Source: Deltaproteobacteria bacterium
GTDB lineage: Bacteria; Desulfobacterota; Syntrophia; Syntrophales; Smithellaceae
Direction: 5' to 3'
DNA: 7,309 nt
Assembly (NCBI GenBank): GCA_011046295.1
Contig: DSAV01000240.1
Coordinates: 1-7,309, forward strand
The notes under the pieces: generated by a model
The model's database searches: none
Told to the model about the DNA's origin: nothing
Seen by the model: the letters and a program-made list of their open reading frames with translations, nothing else
Program-made: the position numbers and the translations under genes
Shown: one piece after another, positions 1 through 5,546 of the stretch
Position numbering within the stretch: the stretch's first letter is position 1
Layout: the number at the start of each line of letters is the position of its first letter

Positions 1-366
1 CCCACGCAGCTTTCAGAACTGGAGTATAATCTGATTAAAACACACCCGTCATCAGGCCACGCGATCCTCAAAGACATTGAATTTCCCTGGCCGATCGCCC
101 GTATTGTGCTGGAGCACCACGAACGCATTGACGGCTCCGGCTATCCCTGCGGCTTGAAGGGCGAGGGCATCCTGCTGGAATCACGCATTCTGGCCGTGGC
201 GGATGTGGTGGAGGCCATTTCCTCCAACCGCCCCTATCGCGCCGCTTTCGGCATTGAGGCGGGCCTCAGCGAAATAGAAAAAAACAAAGGAATACTTTAT
301 GACGCGGAAGTTGTTGACGCCTGCCTGCGTCTCTTCCGTGAAAAACACTATACGCTGGCCGCGTAA
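1..366 (+). CDS. HD-GYP domain protein, C-terminal part (probable c-di-GMP phosphodiesterase)
   Basis: This is the 3' end of a gene that begins outside the window; the frame is open from base 1 to a TAA at 364-366, giving 121 residues. HD-GYP proteins hydrolyse cyclic di-GMP with a metal centre and so lower this second messenger, which controls motility and biofilm. The signature HHERIDGSGYP is at partial residues 39-49. It is preceded by KTHPSSGHAIL (13-23), whose His is the usual metal ligand of this domain. It is followed by the ADVVEAISSNRPYR helix and a C-terminal ILYDAEVVDACLRLF segment typical of HD-GYP tails. The first HD motif and any receiver, PAS or membrane domains lie upstream and cannot be seen. 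The gene converges on the minus-strand acyltransferase gene with 23 nt between stop codons. The family is certain; substrate and activity are inferred from the family. Confidence 0.93.
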   Translation, partial: PTQLSELEYNLIKTHPSSGHAILKDIEFPWPIARIVLEHHERIDGSGYPCGLKGEGILLESRILAVADVVEAISSNRPYRAAFGIEAGLSEIEKNKGILYDAEVVDACLRLFREKHYTLAA

Positions 367-389
367 AATCGTAAGCGAGATATTATTGC

Positions 390-2564
390 TCAAAATACGC
401 TTCTGAGAAAATCCAGGACTTCCGCGTTAACTTTTTTCGCTTCTTTCCCGCGCAATATACCGTGGCGGTCGGCGTCTATCCGGACAAACATCTTCTTCTG
501 CGTGCCGATTTTTTCATAAATTTCTTTACCGCTTGCGGGATTTACTACCGGGTCATTCGAGCCTTGTATAACCAGCGCCGGATCACTGATATTCTTCAGG
601 CGGCTTTCAACAGCTCCCATCAGCTGTTCGAGCTGATATACCCCGTACACGGGATTACGGAAATAATTTATCTGCGGGTTTTCCGGATTGTTTTCCACAA
701 ACTCCATTTTCCCCCTTTGCGCCTTGAATTTCGTCAATACTTTATTCCAGGCGACTATTGCCGAAGCGAACCTGGACGAAATATTCTGAAGCTTAAGGGG
801 CGCGTTGATTGATATCACCGCCTTGAACCTGCCGGGCTTATTGGCCGCCTGCAGCAGGGAAATTACTCCACCCGTGGAAAAGCCCACGATGGCAAATGAC
901 CTGATACAGTTTTTCATGATGATATAGGCGCGTCCCGCGGAATCGTACCATTTTTCCCATTTACAAGAAGCCAAATCTTCCGGCGCCGTGCCGTGCCCCC
1001 GCATGCGCGCGCCATAAACACTGTAGCCGTTCTTATAAAGATATTCGGCCAAAGGCCTTATCTCTTCCGGCGCGGCCATATATCCATGCACCAAAATCAC
1101 ACCCTTTTTTCCGAACAGGCGCTTGCGGAAAAAAGGCGCGCCGATTTTTTTCGGCTTGCTTTCATCTTTGATGTAATATTTCTCATAATCATCGGCAAAA
1201 AGCTTTTTTTCCAGCTTCATAAAATGATTTTTGATTTTCTGCCGGACATACAAGTCGGGCAATAGCATTAATTTGTTGAGCGATTTTGTCAGATTTTGCA
1301 GTGGTTCTATTTCGTTTCTGAGAACTTCGATAATATTGTCTTTCCTGATGGCATGAAAATCATACACCTTGCTGAATCGATCGGCGCACTTGCTGATGAT
1401 ACCTTTCTCAATCTTTATGAGGCCTTCGGCCTGCGAAAGCTCAATAAACCTGTCGTACTTTTTATGGTAATCATCGGTGAGCAGATAGAATTGCTTTTTA
1501 TCCAAAGAAGTGTGGTAATTATTGAGCCCGCAGCTGCGTAAATAATCAATGGCCAGAAAAACACGGTTTTTGAAATCGTCTTCGCTTATGTTGTTTTTGG
1601 CGTATTTTGCCAGGATATAAGCAAATAAATGGTCGTGATTAACTGTTGTCATCGCGTATATCGCTTTCATGTATTCATACATGATTTTGATATAGAGTTT
1701 TTTGAACGGAGCGGCGTATTTTAATTCTCCGGGATGCAAATAAAGCTTCTCGTCGGAAAGCATCTTGTGGAGGCCGGCGCTGGCCTTGATGTATTTTTTC
1801 ATCGGTATCGCCCGGCCGAAATTTATATCAATATCCACGCCTCCCGTCAGCATGGAGCCTTCTGTCTGCAGTTCCTCTTTAAAGCGTTCAGGGATATCAT
1901 CGACAAACCTGTTCACGACCCTGCTGATAACATTATCCCTTGCGCGTATCGGATAATAGGTTATGTTCACCGGCACGATATACGTTTCCTGTTTCAGGAT
2001 TTTTTCGACATCCCGCACGTCAAAACCAAAATGTTCCGCCAACTGCTTTATCGATTCTGTATCACCACGGTCGCGAAACAAGCGCAACTCTTCGCGCAGG
2101 AACTGCGAACGCAGGGCAATGCGCGCCGCTCCCGTGTGCGGCGGCCTTCGTGCGCCCGTGTTAAAGACCATGTACTTACCCTTCTCGATAAGTTTCTTAT
2201 CCTTTATCATCTGGCCTTCCGGAAAAATAATAACAGGGTTATTGCCGGTAAGCAGTGAGTTGATTAAAATCGTGTCACGCTGGGGATCTGCCGTGGAAAT
2301 CGCGCCCAGCCGGCTCATGAAATCGCCCATTTTGCCGCCGAAAAATCCTTTATCCGCCAGCGACAACGGGTATTTTTTTATGTGTTTTTTAACAATATAC
2401 GGCATCAGGATAGTTTCCATGCGCGTGAAATGATTGACCACGTAGAGCACCGGCTGGCCGGGAACATCTTCCTTGCCGTGCACGCGGATATCCATGCCGG
2501 AGGCGCCGGTCAGTGCGTCGAGGAAAACCATGATAGCTTTAATCAGCCTGGTTGATATTTCCAT
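390..2564 (-). CDS. PlsC-type acyltransferase fused to alpha/beta hydrolase (lysophospholipase-like)
   Basis: This 724-residue protein carries two opposing lipid activities. Residues about 1-260 look like a glycerolipid acyltransferase (PlsC/PlsB superfamily). There is a motif I NHFTRMET at 44-51, the glycerol-phosphate-binding type block GFFGGKMGDFMSRLGAIS at 73-90, and a motif III FPEG at 114-117. Motif I reads HX4E (H45, E50) rather than the usual HX4D. Residues about 290-480 form a mainly helical linker that I do not recognise. Residues about 485-724 are an alpha/beta hydrolase with HGYMA (493-497), RGHG (522-525), nucleophile elbow GFSTGG with S563, acid D671 in GSNDPVVNP and H701 in DRHG, so the triad is complete. 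No signal peptide or clear membrane helix is seen, so it is likely cytoplasmic or peripheral at the inner membrane. The ATG has a GGAGA six bases upstream. It lies 14 nt after the phosphodiesterase gene, so the two are very probably co-transcribed. Substrates are inferred: lysophospholipid or glycerol phosphate for the acyltransferase, and an acyl ester for the hydrolase. Confidence 0.88.
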   Translation of the reverse strand: MEISTRLIKAIMVFLDALTGASGMDIRVHGKEDVPGQPVLYVVNHFTRMETILMPYIVKKHIKKYPLSLADKGFFGGKMGDFMSRLGAISTADPQRDTILINSLLTGNNPVIIFPEGQMIKDKKLIEKGKYMVFNTGARRPPHTGAARIALRSQFLREELRLFRDRGDTESIKQLAEHFGFDVRDVEKILKQETYIVPVNITYYPIRARDNVISRVVNRFVDDIPERFKEELQTEGSMLTGGVDIDINFGRAIPMKKYIKASAGLHKMLSDEKLYLHPGELKYAAPFKKLYIKIMYEYMKAIYAMTTVNHDHLFAYILAKYAKNNISEDDFKNRVFLAIDYLRSCGLNNYHTSLDKKQFYLLTDDYHKKYDRFIELSQAEGLIKIEKGIISKCADRFSKVYDFHAIRKDNIIEVLRNEIEPLQNLTKSLNKLMLLPDLYVRQKIKNHFMKLEKKLFADDYEKYYIKDESKPKKIGAPFFRKRLFGKKGVILVHGYMAAPEEIRPLAEYLYKNGYSVYGARMRGHGTAPEDLASCKWEKWYDSAGRAYIIMKNCIRSFAIVGFSTGGVISLLQAANKPGRFKAVISINAPLKLQNISSRFASAIVAWNKVLTKFKAQRGKMEFVENNPENPQINYFRNPVYGVYQLEQLMGAVESRLKNISDPALVIQGSNDPVVNPASGKEIYEKIGTQKKMFVRIDADRHGILRGKEAKKVNAEVLDFLRSVF

Positions 2565-2570
2565 GATTTT

Positions 2571-2575
2571 TCTCC
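2571..2575 (-). promoter_or_regulatory. Ribosome binding site of the acyltransferase-hydrolase gene
   Basis: On the minus strand the sequence reads GGAGA, six bases before the ATG whose first base is 2564. It lies in the 14-nt gap between this gene and the upstream phosphodiesterase stop codon. It supports the chosen start and independent translation from a shared transcript. Confidence 0.75.
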
Positions 2576-2578
2576 ATT

Positions 2579-3391
2579 TCAGTTCGAATCATTTATGCTT
2601 CTGAAGAAGTTTTCCGCCGCTTTTTTCAAAACATCCGGCCTGTTGGTAAAAATGCCGTTCACGCCCCACTCCATAAGCAGCCTCATCTGCTTTTCATCAT
2701 CAATAGTATATATATTAACAGAAATATTATTTTTGCGCAGGTCATTGATCCACTCAAGGCTAAGCTCTTTTTTCTTGCAGTTGAAGCAATCCGCGCCGGT
2801 GAGATTGATTATTCGAGAAGGAAGCGTTTTGCCGTAATATTTTTCTTTGAACAAAACAGCCACCGCTGCGCTTTTGTCTATTGCTCTTAAATGCTTTATC
2901 GCGCGCGGGTCAAAACTCGAAAAGATAATATGCTCTTTCATGGAGCTTTGTTCGGCGATCTTCAGGCATTTCTCTTCGATGCCTCCGGCGGCCTTATCAG
3001 TAACAGCTTCGGTCTTGATTTCGATATTTACCGCGATTTTATCCCTGCAAAGCTCAAGCGACTCGCGAAGCGTGGGTATCTTCTCATTTTTAAACTTTTT
3101 GCCAAACCAGCATCCCGCGTCCAGTTTTTTCAGCTCGCTGACAGAATGATCGGATAGCCTGCCTTGGCCGTCGGTGCAGCGCGAAAGTTTTTCATCGTGA
3201 AAAACAACCACTTCGCCGCATTTGGCAAGCTGAACATCGAACTCAATCATATCCGCGCCAAGTTCAATCGCCGCTTCAAACGCGGCCATGGTATTTTCCG
3301 GATAATAGGCGGAAGCGCCGCGATGGGCGATATTGGTAAAATTTTCTTCGCCGCTATTTTCGTATTTAAACAGATGATACGGCCTGCGCAT
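2579..3391 (-). CDS. Glycerophosphodiester phosphodiesterase (GDPD, UgpQ-like)
   Basis: This 270-residue protein is a GDPD-family TIM barrel. Such enzymes hydrolyse glycerophosphodiesters, the deacylated headgroups of phospholipids, to sn-glycerol 3-phosphate and an alcohol. The diagnostic pieces are present in order: AHRGASAYYPENT at 22-34 with catalytic H23 and R24, the metal-binding pair E50 and D52 in MIEFDVQ, VVFHDEKLSRCTDG with the second catalytic H65, E124 and K126 in NIEIKTE, and the barrel-end GVNGIFTNRPD at 243-253. The length matches the short cytoplasmic UgpQ class (about 250 residues). There is no signal peptide, so it should act on intracellular substrates. The ATG is preceded by GAGGG at about 4-nt spacing. 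It lies 57 nt downstream of hisF and 14 nt upstream of the acyltransferase-hydrolase gene. Its product, glycerol 3-phosphate, is a natural acceptor for the neighbouring acyltransferase. The family call is secure; the exact substrate is not known from sequence. Confidence 0.94.
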   Translation of the reverse strand: MRRPYHLFKYENSGEENFTNIAHRGASAYYPENTMAAFEAAIELGADMIEFDVQLAKCGEVVVFHDEKLSRCTDGQGRLSDHSVSELKKLDAGCWFGKKFKNEKIPTLRESLELCRDKIAVNIEIKTEAVTDKAAGGIEEKCLKIAEQSSMKEHIIFSSFDPRAIKHLRAIDKSAAVAVLFKEKYYGKTLPSRIINLTGADCFNCKKKELSLEWINDLRKNNISVNIYTIDDEKQMRLLMEWGVNGIFTNRPDVLKKAAENFFRSINDSN

Positions 3392-3448
3392 TTTTCCCTC
3401 ATGGGTTTGGCGTCAATATTTGTTGGTCACTTTTATCACCACAGAGTA

Positions 3449-4213
3449 TCAGCCGGCAACCGGCAATCCCTTTTGCCGCAGAAAATTCTTTACTTCCCCG
3501 ATGCTCAGCATCCGAAAATGAAAAACCGAAGCGGCCAGCAAAATGCTCGCGCCACCATGGGCAACTGCTTCGTAAAAATCTTCCAGCTTTCCCGCTCCGC
3601 CTGAGGCCACCACGGGCACGGTCACAGCGGAAGAAATCGCCTTGGTAAATTCGATATCGTAGCCGGATTTCGTGCCATCGCCGTCCATGCTGGTAGGTAA
3701 AATCACGCCCGCGCCCAGTTCTTCGCATTGTTTCGCCCACTCCACCGCGTCTTTGGCTAAAGGCTTGGTGCCGCCGGAAACAACCAGCTCAAAACCGGAA
3801 GGCATTGCTTTGTTTCGCTTCGCGTCAATCGCCACGGTTATTTTGTCAGAGCCGAATTTTTTCGCGGCTTCCTTAATCAACACGGGGTTATTCACCGCCG
3901 CGCTGTTCATGGAAACTTTGGCCGCGCCCGCTTTCAGGACAAGCTCGATATCTTCCAGCGTTGCTATCCCTCCGCCCACTGTAAGGGGAATATCGATAAC
4001 TGCGGCAACTTTTTTTACCCACTCCAGGCGCGTCTTTCTGTTTTCCAGCGTCGCCGCGATATCGAGCATGGCCAGCTCATCTGCGCCTTCTTGCTGATAA
4101 AAAGCGGCGTTTTTCACCGGATCACCCGCCTCTTTTAAATTCACAAAATTAACACCCTTGACCACGCGCCCGTCCTTCATATCCAGACACGGCATAATTC
4201 TAAGCGGTTCCAT
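3449..4213 (-). CDS. hisF: Imidazole glycerol phosphate synthase cyclase subunit HisF
   Basis: HisF uses ammonia from its glutaminase partner HisH to convert PRFAR to imidazole glycerol phosphate and AICAR, the fifth step of histidine synthesis and a link to purine synthesis. The 254-residue length is typical. Both catalytic aspartates of the (beta/alpha)8 barrel are at their standard positions, D11 in PCLDMKDGRVVKG and D130 in VAIDAKRN. The two phosphate-binding loops are intact: GGGIATLED near 80-88, and ASGGAG near 203-208 following TSMDGDGTKSGYD. The start ATG has AAGGGGG at 6-nt spacing. It is the first gene of a minus-strand unit whose later genes concern lipids. No hisH, hisA or other his gene is present here, so hisF is separated from its usual neighbours, at least on this side. 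A role outside histidine synthesis, as for HisF2 in some surface-sugar pathways, cannot be excluded, but nothing in the protein argues against the normal enzyme. Confidence 0.96.
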   Translation of the reverse strand: MEPLRIMPCLDMKDGRVVKGVNFVNLKEAGDPVKNAAFYQQEGADELAMLDIAATLENRKTRLEWVKKVAAVIDIPLTVGGGIATLEDIELVLKAGAAKVSMNSAAVNNPVLIKEAAKKFGSDKITVAIDAKRNKAMPSGFELVVSGGTKPLAKDAVEWAKQCEELGAGVILPTSMDGDGTKSGYDIEFTKAISSAVTVPVVASGGAGKLEDFYEAVAHGGASILLAASVFHFRMLSIGEVKNFLRQKGLPVAG

Positions 4214-4219
4214 GCAAAT

Positions 4220-4226
4220 CCCCCTT
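4220..4226 (-). promoter_or_regulatory. Strong ribosome binding site of hisF
   Basis: The minus strand reads AAGGGGG six bases before the hisF ATG (first base 4213). It fixes the hisF start. It lies only about 10 bases from the left end of the repeat-like element at 4237-4401, so that element sits in or directly upstream of the hisF leader. Confidence 0.8.
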
Positions 4227-4236
4227 CGCTGCGAGA

Positions 4237-4401
4237 GCTTTGCAAAATGCCCGAATTGTCTTTGCGGTGAGCCAAAGCCCTGAGCAAAGCGAAGGGTCAG
4301 CGAAGCAATCTCAGATATCCCGTATTTTCAACGGGATTGCCGCGTAGCGCCGCTTCCGCGGCACTCCTCGCAACGACGACCGAGAAGCAATTATGCAAAG
4401 C
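4237..4401. repeat. Structured intergenic repeat-like element with imperfect terminal inverted repeats
   Basis: The ends are GCTTTGCAAAAT (4237-4248) and the inverse of GCTTTGCATAAT (4390-4401), matching at 11 of 12 positions. Inside are several self-complementary units. One is CCCT/AGGG (4278-4281 with 4293-4296), enclosing two facing GA mismatches and a GC/GC stem. Another is a perfect 7-bp stem ATCCCGT/ACGGGAT (4317-4323 with 4331-4337). A third is a perfect 7-bp stem TGCCGCG/CGCGGCA (4338-4344 with 4357-4363), which can refold as GCCGC/GCGGC around a four-base loop. On the minus strand its wording (TTGCGAGGAG, then GAGATTGCTTCG) resembles the palindromic dispersed repeats I remember from intergenic regions of many bacterial genomes. 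That resemblance is from memory and unverified. No coding frame or clear target-site duplication is seen. It could be a MITE- or BIME-like repeat, or part of the hisF leader. Confidence 0.5.
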
Positions 4402-4422
4402 CGTCACTATTTGAATATTCTT

Positions 4423-4492
4423 AGAGTTTTTTAAACCTATCTGCAAAATTTTACAACTTTAATTTTTAAAACTCTGGCCGGCAGAGAGTTTA
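4423..4492. other. AT-rich divergent region with three related arms able to form alternative hairpins
   Basis: AGAGTTTT at 4423-4430 is the exact inverse complement of AAAACTCT at 4468-4475. The central arm can also pair with a third copy, AGAGTTT at 4485-4491, around the loop GGCCGGCAG. The central arm therefore cannot pair with both flanks at once. A palindrome GAATATTC lies just to the left (4413-4420). The stretch is between divergent genes, 85 nt before the plus-strand start codon, so it could be a paired operator or a leader structure. I found no confident promoter for either direction here; TTGTAA-17-TAAAAA on the minus strand (4455 to about 4427) is only a weak candidate. The rest of 4214-4576 apart from the neighbouring elements shows nothing I can name. 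Confidence 0.35.
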
Positions 4493-4562
4493 CTCCATCC
4501 GGCATATTAGTGCTTGAAACGAATTACAAATTAATCTAAGGAAGTGGACACAAATTCAGCCC

Positions 4563-4568
4563 GAGGAG
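4563..4568 (+). promoter_or_regulatory. Ribosome binding site deciding the GuaA-like start
   Basis: GAGGAG lies eight bases before the ATG at 4577. This favours that start over the earlier in-frame GTG at 4544, whose AAGGA is only one base away, and over the later ATG at 4607, which has no purine-rich site. Confidence 0.75.
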
Positions 4569-4576
4569 CGCTCATT

Positions 4577-5542
4577 ATGAAAATAAAAGAAATCAAAGCG
4601 AATAACATGAACACAAACAAATTTATCGAAGAAAAAGTCGAGGAAATCAGAAGCGTTGTCGGTGACGGTTTGGCAATTAACGCGCTTTCCGGCGGAGTGG
4701 ACTCTTCCGTCGTCACGGCACTGGGGCACAAAGCGCTGGGAAGGAGATTAAAAACATATTTTATCGATAACGGTATTATGCGCGAGGGTGAACCGGCAAA
4801 AGTAAAAGCCGATTTCAGAAAATTGGGTATTCCTGTCGAGATTATTGACGCTAAACATGATTTTTTTGACGCGCTCCAAGGCATTACCGATCCGGAAGAA
4901 AAACGCGAAGCCATCACTCAGACTTTTTATAAAAAAATATTTGCCGATTTGGTTATTCAAAGCGGCGCGAAGTATCTTCTGCAAGGAACAATTCTCACTG
5001 ATGTTGACGAAACAGTAGCGGGGATAAAAAGACAGCATAATGTTTTCGAACAGCTGGGCATCGACCCGCAAAAAGCTTTCGGCTATAAAATTCTGGAACC
5101 CCTGATTCAACTGCGCAAGGACGGGGTGCGCAAAGCCGGCCGCGGCCTGGGTCTTCCCGCCGCCATGTTCAACAGATTTCCTTTCCCGGGGCCCGCGCTG
5201 GCCGCGCGCGTTATCGGCGAAGTCACGCCGGAAAAAATCGCCATTGTCAGAAAGGCGACTGCTATCGTCGAAAAAAAACTGAAGGGCGTCAAAGCGTTCC
5301 AGTATCTGGCAATTTTGCATGACGACCGCGTTACCGGCATGCGCGCCAATAAACGGGTTTTCGGTAACCAGATTGAAATCCGCTGCTGGAACTCACTAGA
5401 CGCCCGCAAAGCCTCGCCCACCAGATTATCTTTTACTTTGCTGGAAAAAATTGCTGCGAAAATTACTAAAGAGATACCGGAAGTCGTCAGTGTCACTTAT
5501 AACATCGCCACCAAGCCGCCTTCCACAATTGAAGCGGTATAA
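4577..5542 (+). CDS. guaA: Stand-alone GMP synthase-type ATP pyrophosphatase (GuaA C-terminal half), divergent
   Basis: This 321-residue protein corresponds to the synthetase part of GMP synthase, which adenylates XMP and aminates it to GMP using ammonia. The PP-loop SGGVDSS is at 38-44. It is followed by FIDNGIMREGE (62-72), ITDPEEKR (103-110), LLQGT (134-138), GIKRQHNV (149-156), FPFPGP (201-206), RVIGEVTPEK (211-220) and a C-terminal TKPPSTIE (312-319), all recognisable GuaA landmarks. Usual bacterial GuaA is about 520 residues with an N-terminal class I glutaminase; none is encoded here or upstream, so this is the two-subunit layout known mainly from archaea, or an ammonia-dependent form. 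The C-terminal dimerisation and XMP-binding part is unusual. The typical VDGMTADWA stretch is replaced by NSLDARKASPTRL, and the protein ends TIEAV instead of TIEWE. The start is chosen by GAGGAG at 8 nt; an earlier GTG at 4544 would add 11 residues. It is divergent from hisF. The family call is strong, but true GMP synthesis is less certain. Confidence 0.82.
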   Translation: MKIKEIKANNMNTNKFIEEKVEEIRSVVGDGLAINALSGGVDSSVVTALGHKALGRRLKTYFIDNGIMREGEPAKVKADFRKLGIPVEIIDAKHDFFDALQGITDPEEKREAITQTFYKKIFADLVIQSGAKYLLQGTILTDVDETVAGIKRQHNVFEQLGIDPQKAFGYKILEPLIQLRKDGVRKAGRGLGLPAAMFNRFPFPGPALAARVIGEVTPEKIAIVRKATAIVEKKLKGVKAFQYLAILHDDRVTGMRANKRVFGNQIEIRCWNSLDARKASPTRLSFTLLEKIAAKITKEIPEVVSVTYNIATKPPSTIEAV

Positions 5543-5546
5543 GATT

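Noticed and set aside
1734..2258. A 174-codon plus-strand open frame inside the acyltransferase-hydrolase gene
   Set aside because: It lies antisense to strong acyltransferase motifs, shows no recognisable domain and is a shadow of the real minus-strand gene.
3399..3740. A 113-codon minus-strand frame overlapping the end of hisF
   Set aside because: It is a different frame of hisF; HisF motifs continue intact to the stop at 3449, so there is no sign of a frameshift or second gene.
4402..4562. Purine riboswitch upstream of the GuaA-like gene
   Set aside because: The conserved purine riboswitch core sequence and three-way junction are not recognisable here.
4544..4576. GTG at 4544 as the start of the GuaA-like gene
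   Set aside because: AAGGA is only one base away from it, and the added residues match nothing in the family; the ATG at 4577 has GAGGAG at 8 nt.
3449..5542. HisF2 plus WbpG-type amidotransferase for surface-sugar synthesis
   Set aside because: The PP-loop protein has GuaA landmarks (FPFPGP, KPPSTIE) and lacks the cysteine-rich start of WbpG-type proteins; no hisH or sugar genes are nearby.
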